This document shows, piece by piece, positions 26,750 to 35,623 of a stretch of 64,000 nucleotides of DNA (its first letter is position 1; every line of letters begins with the position of its first letter). The notes below the pieces were generated by a model. That model made no database searches and was not told the origin of the DNA. It worked only from the letters and a program-made list of their open reading frames with translations. This DNA is from Frankineae bacterium MT45. Its GTDB lineage: Bacteria > Actinomycetota > Actinomycetes > Mycobacteriales > Jatrophihabitantaceae. The DNA is taken from positions 2,911,423 to 2,975,422 of the forward strand of contig LT629697.1 in NCBI GenBank assembly GCA_900100325.1, read 5' to 3'. The position numbers and the translations under genes are program-made.

Positions 26750-29134
26750 TCAGCTGCGGACGTACTCCGCGAGATGCTGCCCGGTGAGCGTCGAGCGATC
26801 GGCGACGATCTCGGCCGGTGTCCCCTCGAAGACGATCTGGCCGCCGTCGTGACCGGCGCCCGGACCGATGTCGATGATCCAATCGGCGTGGGCCATCACC
26901 GCCTGATGGTGCTCGATGACGATCACCGACTTCCCCGACTCGACCAGGCGATCCAGCAGACCGAGGAGGTTCTGCACGTCGGCCAGGTGCAGCCCGGTGG
27001 TCGGCTCGTCCAGGACGTAGATGTCACCCTTCTCGGCCATCTGGGTCGCCAGCTTCAGTCGCTGCCGCTCGCCGCCGGAGAGGGTTGGCAGTGGTTGGCC
27101 GATGCGCAGATATCCGAGTCCGACGTCAGTCAACCGGCTCAGGATCTTGTGCGCGGCCGGTGTACTCGACTCGCCGGGCCCGAAGAACTCCTCTGCCTCC
27201 GCCACGGACATCCCCAGTACTTCACTGATATTTCGGCCGCGCTCGCCACTGCCGAGCTTGTACTCCAGCACGTCGGCTTGAAATCGCTTGCCATCGCATT
27301 CTTCGCAGGTGACGGCGACGCCGGCCAGCAATCCAAGGTCGGTGTAGATGACCCCAGCGCCGTTGCAGTTCGGGCAGGCCCCCTCAGAGTTGGCGCTGAA
27401 GAGCGCGGGCTTCACGCCGTTGGCCTTCGCGAACGCCTTGCGGATCGGGTCGAGCAGGCCGGTGTACGTCGCCGGGTTGCTGCGGCGCGAACCCTTGATG
27501 GCGGTCTGATCCACCGTCACCACACCGTCGAGGCCGCTCACCGATCCGTTGACGAGCGAGCTCTTCCCGGATCCGGCTACACCGGTGAGGACGACCAGCA
27601 CGCCGAGCGGAATATCGACGTCAACATCCCGCAGATTGTGGGTGTTGGCACCCCGCACCGGCAGTGCGCCCTTCGCGCTGCGCACCGACGATTTCAGCGA
27701 CGCCCGATCGTCGAGGTGTCTCCCGGTGACCGTGTCACTGTCTCGCAGTTCCTCGACGCTGCCTTCGAAGACGACTTCACCGCCGGCGGTGCCGGCCCCA
27801 GGGCCGAGATCCACCACGTGGTCGGCGATCGCGATCGCCTCCGGCTTGTGCTCGACCACGAGCACCGTGTTCCCCTTGTCGCGCAGCTGCAGCAGGAGCT
27901 CGTTCATCCGCTGGATGTCGTGCGGATGCAGGCCGATCGTGGGCTCATCGAAGACGTAGGTGACGTCGGTCAGCGAGGATCCGAGCTGGCGGATCATCTT
28001 CACCCGCTGCCCCTCCCCGCCCGAGAGTGTCCCCGACGGGCGATCCAGCGACAGGTACCCCAGGCCGATATCCACGAAAGAATCAAGGTTCTCCCGCAGC
28101 GCCTCCAGTAGCGGCGCCACCGACGGTGCGTCCAATTCGCCCACCCAGGCCGCGAGGTCGGTGATCTGCATGGCGCAGGCGTCGGCGATGCTGATCTGCT
28201 TGATCTTCGACGACCGGGCCTCGGCGCTTAGCCTCGTCCCGTCACACTCGGGGCAGATGGTGAAGGTCACGGCCCGCTCCACGAAGGCGCGGATATGCGG
28301 CTGCATCGCGTCGACGTCCTTGGAGAGCATGGACTTCTGGATGCGCGGGATGAGCCCTTCGTAGGTCAGGTTGATGCTCTCGACCTTGATCTTGGTCGGC
28401 TCCTTGTAGAGCAGATCGTTGAGTTCCCGCTTGGTGAACTTGCTGATCGGCTTCTCGGGATCGAAGAAGCCACTGCCGCGATAGATCCGCCCGTACCAGC
28501 CGTCGACGCTGTAGCCGGGGATGAGGATTGCCCCGTCGCTGACCGACTTCGTCTCGTCGTAGACCTGGGTCAGATCGACGTCGTTGACCGAGCCCCGCCC
28601 GTCGCAGCGCGGGCACATCCCGCCGAGGACGCTGAAGGCGCGCCGCTCCTTCGTGGTTCGCCCGCCCCGCTCGACGGTGACGGCCCCGGCCCCGCTGACC
28701 GACGCGACGTTGAAGGAGAAGGCCTGCGGTGAACCGATATGCGGCTCGCCGAGGCGACTGAAGAGAATGCGGAGCATGGCGTTGGCATCGGTCGCAGTAC
28801 CGACGGTGGAGCGCGGGTCAGCACCCAGCCGCTCCTGGTCGATGATGATCGCGGTCGTCAGCCCTTCGAGAACATCGACCTCGGGTCGGGCTTGACTCGG
28901 CATGAATCCCTGCACAAACGCGCTGTACGTCTCGTTGATGAGGCGCTGGGACTCGGCGGCGATGGTGCCGAAGACCAGTGAACTCTTACCGGATCCGGAG
29001 ACGCCGGTGAAGGCCGTCAGGCGCCGCTTCGGGATCTCCACGCTAACGTGCTTGAGGTTGTTCACCCGCGCCCCGAGAACCCGGATCATGTCGTGCTGAT
29101 CGGCGGCGTGCGGTGTGCCCTTACTCGTAGCCAA
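26750..29134 (-). CDS. Short UvrA-like ABC ATPase
   Basis: A 794-aa protein with two ABC ATPase modules (Walker A GVSGSGKSS and GVAGSGKSS; signatures LSGGEGQR and LSGGERQR) and UvrA zinc-finger pairs (CPRCDGRG/CPECDGTR and CPNCNGAG/CEECDGKR). Housekeeping UvrA is about 950 aa. This one is some 150 residues shorter because the first finger and UvrB-binding insertion are reduced. It therefore belongs to the UvrA2/drug-resistance type, members of which protect producers from DNA-binding drugs, rather than to the core repair complex. The TTG start at 29134 is decided by GGGAGGA 8 nt upstream. No drug biosynthesis genes are nearby. Confidence 0.85.
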   Translation of the reverse strand: MATSKGTPHAADQHDMIRVLGARVNNLKHVSVEIPKRRLTAFTGVSGSGKSSLVFGTIAAESQRLINETYSAFVQGFMPSQARPEVDVLEGLTTAIIIDQERLGADPRSTVGTATDANAMLRILFSRLGEPHIGSPQAFSFNVASVSGAGAVTVERGGRTTKERRAFSVLGGMCPRCDGRGSVNDVDLTQVYDETKSVSDGAILIPGYSVDGWYGRIYRGSGFFDPEKPISKFTKRELNDLLYKEPTKIKVESINLTYEGLIPRIQKSMLSKDVDAMQPHIRAFVERAVTFTICPECDGTRLSAEARSSKIKQISIADACAMQITDLAAWVGELDAPSVAPLLEALRENLDSFVDIGLGYLSLDRPSGTLSGGEGQRVKMIRQLGSSLTDVTYVFDEPTIGLHPHDIQRMNELLLQLRDKGNTVLVVEHKPEAIAIADHVVDLGPGAGTAGGEVVFEGSVEELRDSDTVTGRHLDDRASLKSSVRSAKGALPVRGANTHNLRDVDVDIPLGVLVVLTGVAGSGKSSLVNGSVSGLDGVVTVDQTAIKGSRRSNPATYTGLLDPIRKAFAKANGVKPALFSANSEGACPNCNGAGVIYTDLGLLAGVAVTCEECDGKRFQADVLEYKLGSGERGRNISEVLGMSVAEAEEFFGPGESSTPAAHKILSRLTDVGLGYLRIGQPLPTLSGGERQRLKLATQMAEKGDIYVLDEPTTGLHLADVQNLLGLLDRLVESGKSVIVIEHHQAVMAHADWIIDIGPGAGHDGGQIVFEGTPAEIVADRSTLTGQHLAEYVRS

Positions 29135-29196
29135 GTTCGACTTCCTCCCGTGGTCTGCCTGGCCGCTTGATCGCCGCCCGCCGAATTCGTCTGAGG

Positions 29197-29613
29197 TTAT
29201 GCCACTTCGTTGATGCGGACGAGATTGCCTGCCGGGTCGCGGAAGGAGCAGTCACGTACTCCGTAGGGCTGCTGGGTGGGTTCCTGGACGACCTCGGCGT
29301 CGCTGGCCTGCAGTCGATTGAAGGCGCCGTCGAGATCCTTGGTGGCCAGCGTGATGATCGCGAAGGTTCCCTTGGCCATCATCTCGGCGATGGTGCGCCG
29401 CTCCTCGTCGGTGATTCCCGGATCCATGCCCGGCGGGAAGAGGACGATCGACGTCTCGGGCTGCCCGGGCGGGCCGACGGTGAGCCAGTGGACGCCGCCG
29501 TACTCGACGTCCTTGCGGACCTCGAAGCCAAGGGCGTCACGGTAGAAGGCTAGGGAGGCCTCCGCATCATTGTGCGGGAGGAACGACGACTGAATGTGGA
29601 TGTCCATACCCAT
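29197..29613 (-). CDS. VOC / glyoxalase-family protein
   Basis: A 138-aa vicinal oxygen chelate protein with one domain made of two beta-alpha-beta-beta-beta modules (FYRDALGFEV in the first, GVRDCSFRDPAGNLVRI in the second). Homologues are dioxygenases, isomerases or resistance proteins, so the substrate is open. The start ATG at 29613 overlaps the last base of the AraC gene stop (TGATG), so the two are translationally coupled; ATG 29607 would remove two residues. A regulator-VOC pair of this form is common in actinobacteria. Confidence 0.8.
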   Translation of the reverse strand: MGMDIHIQSSFLPHNDAEASLAFYRDALGFEVRKDVEYGGVHWLTVGPPGQPETSIVLFPPGMDPGITDEERRTIAEMMAKGTFAIITLATKDLDGAFNRLQASDAEVVQEPTQQPYGVRDCSFRDPAGNLVRINEVA

Positions 29614-30074
29614 CAGGCTAGTTGTGACGCACCGGCCGGTGCTTCTTGATTCCTGATCGGTCTGGTTACCTGCTTCACCACACACGGCGGCATCTCGCCG
29701 CTCAACCCGGCGGCCTGGCGCCGGTAGGCGCTTGGGGGCATGCCGACCAACTCGGTGAAGCGGGTACTGAAGGTGCCCAGCGACGAGCAGCCAACGGCGA
29801 AGCAGACCTCGGTGACGGTGAGTTCACCCAGTCGCAGCAACGCCATCGCCCGCTCGATACGCCTCGTCATCAAGTACGAATAGGGCGATTCTCCGTACGC
29901 CTGGCGGAATTCACGACTCAGGTGCCCAGCCGACATGTGCACCCCGCGAGCCAGTGCCTCGACGTCCAGCGGCTGGGCGTACTCGCGGTCCATGCGATCG
30001 CGGACGCGACGGAGCTGGGCCAGATCGCGCAGGTGCTGCTCGGTGGCGTCTCGACTCGTCAACGTCCGCGTCAC
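29613..30074 (-). CDS. AraC-family transcriptional regulator
   Basis: A 153-aa protein that is little more than the double helix-turn-helix DNA-binding domain (about 22-125), with LARGVHMSAGHLSREFRQAY in the first and EVCFAVGCSSLGTFSTRF in the second motif. It lacks an N-terminal sensor domain. Its GTG start overlaps the stop of the aldehyde dehydrogenase gene by 4 nt, and its end couples to the VOC gene, so all three are co-expressed. It probably regulates the VOC gene. Confidence 0.85.
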   Translation of the reverse strand: MTRTLTSRDATEQHLRDLAQLRRVRDRMDREYAQPLDVEALARGVHMSAGHLSREFRQAYGESPYSYLMTRRIERAMALLRLGELTVTEVCFAVGCSSLGTFSTRFTELVGMPPSAYRRQAAGLSGEMPPCVVKQVTRPIRNQEAPAGASQLA

Positions 30075-31513
30075 CAGTTGGTCGAGACGTACTTCGTCTC
30101 GAGGTACTCGTCGATCCCCTCGTAGCCGCCCTCACGCCCGAGGCCCGACTGCTTGAGGCCGCCGAAGGGCGCCGCTGGGTCGGAGACGATCCCCCGGTTC
30201 AGGCCGATCATCCCGACCTCCAGGCGCTCGCTCATCCGCAGGCCACGGGCCAGGTTGGTGGTGTAGATGTAACCGGTGAGCCCCATGTCGGTGTCGTTGG
30301 CCAGGGCCAGTGCGTCCTCGTCGTCCCGGACACTGATGATCGGGGCGACCGGGCCGAAGATCTCGTCCCGGGCCACCGCGCTGTCTCGCGGAACGCCGGT
30401 CAGCACGGTGGCCGGGTAGAAGAATCCTGACCCGTCGACCGGCTCGCCACCGATCACCGCGGTCGCGCCGGAGGCGATCGAGTCCGTCACCTTGGCCGCG
30501 ATTCCACTGACGGCCTTCGCATTCACCATCGGGCCGAGCTGGGTCTGCTCATCCGTCCCGGCACCGACGCGCAGCGCGCCCATCGCGGCGGCCAGCTTGG
30601 TTGCGAATGCCTCGACCACCGACTCCTGGACGAGGAAGCGATTGGCCGCCGTGCAGGCCTGCCCGCCGTTGCGCATCTTGGCCAGCATCGCGCCGGCCAC
30701 CGCCTCGTCGAGGTCGGCGTCGTCGAGCACGATGAACGGATCGTTGCCGCCCAACTCCATCGAGACGTTGACGACCCGCTCGGCGGCCTGGGCCAGCAGC
30801 GTCCGACCGACTCCGGTCGAACCGGTGAAGGAGAGTTTGCGGATGCGGGCGTCGGCCAGCGCCGCAGTGACCAGTTCGCCCGGACGGTCAGTGGTGACGA
30901 CGTTGACCACACCGGCCGGCAGCCCGGCGTCCGTCATCAGCTGAGCCAGCACCAGCGCGGTGAGCGGCGTGTCCTCGGCCGGCTTCAGCACCGCCGTGCA
31001 ACCGGCGGCTAGTGCCGGCGCCAGCTTGCGGGTGGCCATCGCGGCCGGGAAATTCCACGGAGTGAGCAGCAGGGCCACCCCGACCGGCTTGCGGAAGGTG
31101 AGGATACGGTTCGTCCCGGCCGGGGCCATCCGCAGGGCACCGTCGACCCGGACCGCCTCTTCGCTGAACCAGCGGAAGAACTCAGCCGCATAGGCCACTT
31201 CACCGCGGGCGTCGGTCAGCGACTTCCCCATCTCGAGGCTCATCAGGTAGGCCAGATCCTCGCGCCGCTCGATCATCAGCTCGAAGGTGCGTCGCAGGAT
31301 CTCCGACCGCTCGCGGGGCGCGGTCGCGCTCCAATCGGCGAAGGCGGCGTCCGCGGCGTCGACGGCCAGCTGCAGGTCGTCGAGTCCGGCCCGGGCGACA
31401 CTGGTGAGGCGTTCACCAGTGGAGGGATTCAGAACGTCGAAGCTCCCGGCTGAGCCGTCGACGAACTTTCCGTCGATGAACAGGCCGGTGGGGGTAGCCG
31501 CTGGCAGTGTCAC
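30071..31513 (-). CDS. gabD: Succinate-semialdehyde dehydrogenase (aldehyde dehydrogenase family)
   Basis: A 480-aa NAD(P)-dependent aldehyde dehydrogenase. The cofactor motif FTGSTGVGR, the general-base Glu in SMELGGNDPF and the nucleophilic Cys in NGGQACTAANRF are present. LEMGKSLTDARGEVAYAAEF and the overall length fit the succinate-semialdehyde group (GabD), which oxidises the product of GABA transamination to succinate. Substrate is inferred from similarity; no GABA transaminase gene is in the window. The gene is first in an overlapping run with the AraC and VOC genes. Confidence 0.82.
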   Translation of the reverse strand: MTLPAATPTGLFIDGKFVDGSAGSFDVLNPSTGERLTSVARAGLDDLQLAVDAADAAFADWSATAPRERSEILRRTFELMIERREDLAYLMSLEMGKSLTDARGEVAYAAEFFRWFSEEAVRVDGALRMAPAGTNRILTFRKPVGVALLLTPWNFPAAMATRKLAPALAAGCTAVLKPAEDTPLTALVLAQLMTDAGLPAGVVNVVTTDRPGELVTAALADARIRKLSFTGSTGVGRTLLAQAAERVVNVSMELGGNDPFIVLDDADLDEAVAGAMLAKMRNGGQACTAANRFLVQESVVEAFATKLAAAMGALRVGAGTDEQTQLGPMVNAKAVSGIAAKVTDSIASGATAVIGGEPVDGSGFFYPATVLTGVPRDSAVARDEIFGPVAPIISVRDDEDALALANDTDMGLTGYIYTTNLARGLRMSERLEVGMIGLNRGIVSDPAAPFGGLKQSGLGREGGYEGIDEYLETKYVSTNW

Positions 31514-31609
31514 GTGAGCACCTTCTCGAATTGGCCGGCCGGCGGGGATTCAGTGCCGGTTCTCCTCATTCTGCTCCCGCCGCGCGGGAATCGAGAGGGG
31601 CGGGGCGAG

Positions 31610-32362
31610 TCAGCTTCTCTCGCGGGCGACGGCAGTGGCGCTGCGCAGCGAGCCCCGCCATACCGGACCGTGACCGGGGAGCAGAATGTCGGCGTCCAAC
31701 GGAGCGAGAGCGTCCAGTGCGGCCACCGTGGCGGCCTCGTCGTGGTTGAACATCGACAGCAGCAGCTGCGGGCCTTCCACCGCGGAAGTGGCGTGCCCGG
31801 TGACGAGCGTGTCGCCGGTGGCCACCGCGCCGACGGCGGGCAGGAAATAGGCGCAGTGACCGCTGGTGTGTCCGGGCGTGGCGACCGGGACGGGTGCCCC
31901 GGGTAGGTCGAGTGCCTCACCGGGCGCTACGGCGAACGGCTGGGCGACCGGGAGCTGGACATCCCGGGTGGCGCCGGCGGCCATGATCTCTCGGGTCCAC
32001 TTGATCAGTCCCGGACGCCAACTATTGGCGACGATGGCCACCGGCCCGCACTGCTGGAGGTACTCCCGCCGGGCATGGGCAACCTCGTCCGGATGCAGGA
32101 GGATCGGCGTCCCATAGGTACGCGAGAGGCGGGGCAGCGAGCCGATGTGATCGACGTGCGCGTGGGTGACCAGCACGGCGCGGACGCTCTGCGGCTTGAG
32201 ACCGAGCTCGTCCAGGGAGGCGACCAGCGTGCCGTAGTCCTGCGGGTAGCCACCGTCGATGAGGGTGACGTCATCGCCGTCGGTGAGGATGACCCAGTTG
32301 GTGTGCGTGCCGGTGACCAGGTACGTCCCCTCGGCGGCCTGAACGATCCTGTTGCTGAGCAT
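31610..32362 (-). CDS. MBL-fold metallohydrolase
   Basis: A 250-aa metallo-beta-lactamase-fold protein. Metal ligands are THAHVDHIG, the His in GHTSGHCAYF, Asp in GDTLVTG and the final His in GHGPVWRG. This set is typical of a two-metal hydrolase such as the glyoxalase-II or lactonase-like groups. The substrate is not evident. The ATG at 32362 starts the sequence just before the first beta strand; upstream codons in the same frame run through the tRNA genes and are not plausible. Confidence 0.8.
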   Translation of the reverse strand: MLSNRIVQAAEGTYLVTGTHTNWVILTDGDDVTLIDGGYPQDYGTLVASLDELGLKPQSVRAVLVTHAHVDHIGSLPRLSRTYGTPILLHPDEVAHARREYLQQCGPVAIVANSWRPGLIKWTREIMAAGATRDVQLPVAQPFAVAPGEALDLPGAPVPVATPGHTSGHCAYFLPAVGAVATGDTLVTGHATSAVEGPQLLLSMFNHDEAATVAALDALAPLDADILLPGHGPVWRGSLRSATAVARERS

Positions 32363-32420
32363 GCGACCCCATTCGCTTCTCGGACACGACGACGTGGCTG
32401 ACAGACAAGTCCAGAAAGAC

Positions 32421-32458
32421 AAAACTGCACCCTCCAACCGGAGTTGGAGAGTGCAGTT
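32421..32458 (-). terminator. Rho-independent terminator of the tRNA-Gln/tRNA-Glu unit
   Basis: On the minus strand, AACTGCAC then TCTCCAAC, a 4-base loop and the complementary arm GTTGGAGG-GTGCAGTT form a 16-bp stem with one U-G pair. A T-rich tract (TTTTGTCTTT) follows. It starts 6 nt after the 3' end of tRNA-Glu and ends the two-tRNA transcript. Confidence 0.88.
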
Positions 32459-32464
32459 GAGCTG

Positions 32465-32537
32465 TAGCCCCGATGGGATTCGAACCCACGCTACCGCCGT
32501 GAGAGGGCGGCGTCCTGGGCCGCTAGACGACGGGGCC
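32465..32537 (-). tRNA. tRNA-Glu (anticodon CTC)
   Basis: A 73-base tRNA on the minus strand. The acceptor stem is GGCCCCG with CGGGGCT, the discriminator is A, and no CCA is encoded. The D-arm has GTCTAGCGGCC. The anticodon stem CCGCC/GGCGG encloses the loop CTCTCAC, giving CTC. The T-loop is TTCGAAT. It lies 40 nt downstream of tRNA-Gln and shares its terminator; the matching synthetase gltX is 1.6 kb away. Confidence 0.95.
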
Positions 32538-32577
32538 AGGAGTTGAAACAGTATCTTGCGCGCTGAACCAGCTTGCG

Positions 32578-32649
32578 CTGGGGTACCAGGACTCGAACCT
32601 AGACTAAATGAATCAGAATCATTTGGGCTGCCAATTACCCCATACCCCA
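32578..32649 (-). tRNA. tRNA-Gln (anticodon CTG)
   Basis: A 72-base tRNA on the minus strand. The acceptor stem is TGGGGTA with TACCCCA and the discriminator is G. The anticodon stem AATGA/TCATT encloses TTCTGAT, giving CTG. The T-loop is TTCGAGT. No CCA is encoded. A TAGAGT box about 40 nt upstream may be its -10. In organisms with GatCAB it is first charged with glutamate by GltX and then amidated; both enzymes are in this window. Confidence 0.95.
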
Positions 32650-32738
32650 CTACAGCCCGCGCGGGATCACCGCCCGAGCCAACGATGAACTCTACCCGAT
32701 CGATCGCCGGATCGAAAAATCAGACACGCTGATCATTC

Positions 32739-33479
32739 TCAGGATGGCCGTCGGCTCCACCGTCCCATCGCGGGTACTCCGTAGGAACCATCCGCGTTCT
32801 GCGGGTAGTACACGTAACGCAGTTGCGCGTAGGTCAGGGTCGTCGTCTCCAGGATCGACGCGGTGCCGACGCCGAATTCGTGGAAGCCGCAGACCATCGC
32901 CGCACTGAGCTCGATGCGCAGGAAATCCACGTCGCACGCACCCGGAGTGGCTCGTGAGACGGTGACGACCACCCGATCGAAGACCTCACCCGTGATCATC
33001 GCGCCGAAGAGCACCGGCGACGCCGCGCTCGGGGCGGCGACGAGGACGAATTCGCCGCTGCCGTGCGGCACTGTGATCGGAGTGGCGAGGGCCATCGACG
33101 GTGCGATCAACCCCTCACCCCAGGAGTACTGGTGCAGGTCCAAGTCGATGCTCTCCAGGCCTGCGGGCTCACCCCCGTTTGAGCTACCGGCGCCCGACCG
33201 GCGTCCCAGGCCCAGTTCGCACCGCAGTTGCGCATCGAGGGCCAACCCGGGGCGTGGCGTCGACGGCGCGAGATCTTCGGCGGCGTCGATTCCGAGCGCC
33301 TCGATCAGGGCCCGCATGCCGATCATGTTCGAACCCAGGGGCTCCACCGCACAGTGCTGCACGGCGATTGCGGGGGGCGGCTGCGCAGCCTTGCCGTGAC
33401 CTCCGCCGCGCCCTCCGCCGTCACCCGAACCGCCCGTCGAATTGCCCGAACTGCTGCCCGCATTCGTGACGACCGACAT
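32739..33479 (-). CDS. Hcp-like (type VI tube protein family) protein with Gly-rich N-terminus
   Basis: A 246-aa protein. Residues about 10-30 are Gly/Ser-rich and 40-105 are unassigned. The last ~140 residues follow the Hcp pattern: IDLDLHQYSWGEG aligns with the IDVLSWSWG strand, GEVFDRVVVTVSRA and FLRIELSAAMVCGF with the middle strands, and TTTLTYAQLRYVYYPQNADG with the characteristic family ending. Hcp forms the hexameric ring of type VI secretion tubes. No other T6SS or contractile-tail gene is here, so it is either an orphan ring-forming protein or a distant look-alike. GGGAGGA precedes the ATG by 6 nt. It lies beside the tRNA pair. Confidence 0.55.
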   Translation of the reverse strand: MSVVTNAGSSSGNSTGGSGDGGGRGGGHGKAAQPPPAIAVQHCAVEPLGSNMIGMRALIEALGIDAAEDLAPSTPRPGLALDAQLRCELGLGRRSGAGSSNGGEPAGLESIDLDLHQYSWGEGLIAPSMALATPITVPHGSGEFVLVAAPSAASPVLFGAMITGEVFDRVVVTVSRATPGACDVDFLRIELSAAMVCGFHEFGVGTASILETTTLTYAQLRYVYYPQNADGSYGVPAMGRWSRRPS

Positions 33480-33513
33480 CAAATCCTCCCGACTAGCACG
33501 GCCCCGTAATGCA

Positions 33514-33524
33514 CTATGACATAG
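33514..33524. promoter_or_regulatory. Palindrome upstream of the Hcp-like gene
   Basis: CTATGACATAG is a perfect 5-1-5 palindrome 35 bp before the ATG of the Hcp-like gene, within an AT-richer 200-bp gap that holds no gene. It may be an operator; nothing else in the window shares it. Confidence 0.3.
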
Positions 33525-33681
33525 GCCACACATATTTCGAGGGGATACTCGCCAGTACGGTTAAAAGTTGACAGAAACTAGCCGGAATTCATCGGGCAAG
33601 GCTCGCCATAGCGGGCATAAACCGCCAAGCGACGTCGCCGAGAATTCGACTGTTCGCGAAGAATCAGCGCTTCGGGCGATT

Positions 33682-34113
33682 TCAGTGTTTGGGGCCGTAG
33701 ACCATCAAGAAGACGATCGCCGCATAGATAAGCCCGATGATCCCGCCGCTGGCCGCGACCTGACCCCGCAAGGCTGCCGCGGTCTCACCGGCCTGCAACT
33801 GGGTCGCGGCCTTCTCGAGCGCCGGCACCAGCAGGAAGAGTGCGATCGCCGTCGCGACCACCCAGAGCAGGATCGAGGCGATCACCCAGCCGTCGCTGAA
33901 CTTGATGTGCCACTTGTCCTGGACGAGCCCGAATCCCAGCGCCACGACGAGGATCGACGCATAGCCGTAGATACGCACCGTTCTCGCGCTGGCCGCCACC
34001 GCACCGCCGTCCCCGGCCCGCACACCGCGAACTGCGGTGGTGCTGGCCCCGACGAGCGGCCCGACCGCGAAGATGGCCGTCAGGATATGCAGGGCAAGGA
34101 TGAACTTCAGCAT
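33682..34113 (-). CDS. DUF2269-like small membrane protein
   Basis: A 143-aa protein with four hydrophobic segments (about 4-22, 48-64, 72-95 and 118-138). Features such as LHILTAIFAVGPLVG and the His/Asp pattern resemble the DUF2269 family of predicted integral membrane proteins, whose function is unknown. TAGGGT lies 6 nt before the ATG, pointing to a leaderless transcript. It is downstream of gltX in the same direction but has its own promoter. Confidence 0.65.
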   Translation of the reverse strand: MLKFILALHILTAIFAVGPLVGASTTAVRGVRAGDGGAVAASARTVRIYGYASILVVALGFGLVQDKWHIKFSDGWVIASILLWVVATAIALFLLVPALEKAATQLQAGETAAALRGQVAASGGIIGLIYAAIVFLMVYGPKH

Positions 34114-34119
34114 GGCGCA

Positions 34120-34125
34120 ACCCTA
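34120..34125 (-). promoter_or_regulatory. Leaderless -10 box of the DUF2269-like gene
   Basis: TAGGGT on the minus strand ends 6 nt before the ATG at 34113, with no ribosome-binding site between. It lies in the 34-nt gap after gltX. Confidence 0.45.
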
Positions 34126-34147
34126 AACGAGTCGGTCATCTTGCCCG

Positions 34148-35623
34148 TCAAGCGAGTGCCGCCTTAAGACGGGCCAGCGTCTTGGCCTGCCCGAGGAGTT
34201 CCAGCGACTCGAAGAGCGGAGGCGAGATCGTCTTGCCGGTGGCGGCGACCCGAATCGGGGTGAAGGCGAGCCGCGGCTTCAACTCCAGACCGTCGATGAG
34301 GCTCTCCTTGAGGGCCGCCTCGATCGTTGCGGTGCGCCAATCACCAATGTTTTCCAGGCTCTTAACGGCAGCCGAGAGCACCGGCTCCGCCTTCTCCCCG
34401 AGATTCTTCGCCGCCGCCGCCGGATCCACGCTGAACTCGGTGTCGCTGACGAAGAGGAACTCGAGCAGATCGACGGCGTCGCCGAGAGTGGTGATCCGCT
34501 CCTGAATCAGCGGCGCGGCCGCGCTCAACTGGCTAGCCTCGCGCTCAATCCCCTTATCGGCAAGGTAGAAACCCAGCCGGGCGGCGAAGTCGTCGGGGTC
34601 GAGCATCCGCATGTGCGTCGCGTTGATCGACTCGCACTTCTTCAAATCGAAACGGGCCGGATTTGCGTTCACGTCGGTCACGTCAAAGGCTGCGACCATC
34701 TCCGACAGCGAGAAGATGTCGTGATCATCGGCGATCGACCACCCGAGCAGGGCCAGGTAGTTGAGCAGCCCCTCTGGCAAGTAACCGCTCTCCCGGTACA
34801 CGTTGAGGGCCGACTGCGGATCGCGCTTCGATAGCTTCTTGTTCCCCTCACCCATCACATACGGCAGATGCCCGAACTGCGGCACGAAGTCCGTCACGCC
34901 GACGGCGATCAGGGCCCGGTAGAGCGCGATCTGGCGCGGGGTCGAGGAGAGCAGGTCCTCGCCGCGCAGCACATGGGTGATCCGCATGAGCGCGTCGTCG
35001 ACCGGATTCACCAACGTATACAGAGGGTCCCCAGTCGCCCGGACGACGACGAAGTCAGGGACGGTGCCGGCCGCGAAGGTCACCTCACCCCGCACCAGGT
35101 CGTCCCAGCTGAGGTCCTCGTCCGGCATCCGCAGGCGCAGCACCGGCGTACGCCCGGCGGCTCGGTACTCAGCGCGCTGGGCGTCGGTGAGGTCGCGGTC
35201 GTAACCGTCGTAGCCGAGTTTCGGATCACGACCGGCCGCTTTGTGCCGGGCCTCGATCTCCTCGGCACTGGCGAACGACTCGTAGAGGAAGCCGCCGTCC
35301 TTCAGCTTCTCGATGATCTCGGCGTAGATACTGCTGCGTTCGCTCTGCCGGTACGGCCCGTACGGACCACCGACCTCCGGCCCCTCGTCCCAGGTCATCC
35401 CCAGCCATTTCAGGGCATTCAGCAGCGCGTCATAGGACTCCTGCGAATCCCGAGCGGCGTCGGTGTCCTCGATCCGGAAGACGAACGTACCCCCGACGTG
35501 CCGCGCATAGGCCCAGTTGAAGAGGCAGGTGCGGACCAGCCCGACGTGCGGGTTCCCGGTCGGCGACGGGCAGAAGCGGACGCGGATATCACTGCCGGTC
35601 GCGGTGCTGATCGGGGCGCTCAT
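34148..35623 (-). CDS. gltX: Glutamyl-tRNA synthetase
   Basis: A 491-aa class I synthetase. The HIGH-type motif is PHVG in [13 protein letters not shown] (about 20-32) and the KMSKS motif appears as KLSKR (about 270). It charges tRNA-Glu and, since GatCAB genes are present in this window and no GlnRS is seen, probably also tRNA-Gln (non-discriminating type). Length is normal. Its start overlaps the end of the FAH-family gene by 4 nt, the same pair as Rv2992c-Rv2993c. tRNA-Glu and tRNA-Gln genes lie 1.5 kb downstream. Confidence 0.96.
   Translation of the reverse strand: MSAPISTATGSDIRVRFCPSPTGNPHVGLVRTCLFNWAYARHVGGTFVFRIEDTDAARDSQESYDALLNALKWLGMTWDEGPEVGGPYGPYRQSERSSIYAEIIEKLKDGGFLYESFASAEEIEARHKAAGRDPKLGYDGYDRDLTDAQRAEYRAAGRTPVLRLRMPDEDLSWDDLVRGEVTFAAGTVPDFVVVRATGDPLYTLVNPVDDALMRITHVLRGEDLLSSTPRQIALYRALIAVGVTDFVPQFGHLPYVMGEGNKKLSKRDPQSALNVYRESGYLPEGLLNYLALLGWSIADDHDIFSLSEMVAAFDVTDVNANPARFDLKKCESINATHMRMLDPDDFAARLGFYLADKGIEREASQLSAAAPLIQERITTLGDAVDLLEFLFVSDTEFSVDPAAAAKNLGEKAEPVLSAAVKSLENIGDWRTATIEAALKESLIDGLELKPRLAFTPIRVAATGKTISPPLFESLELLGQAKTLARLKAALA

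Noticed and set aside
32465-32649. tRNA genes as an integration site for a mobile element
   Set aside because: No integrase, no duplicated tRNA 3' end and no other mobile genes are seen nearby.
32739-33479. Type VI secretion locus
   Set aside because: Only an Hcp-like gene is present; no TssB/C, VgrG, ClpV or baseplate genes are found within 30 kb.
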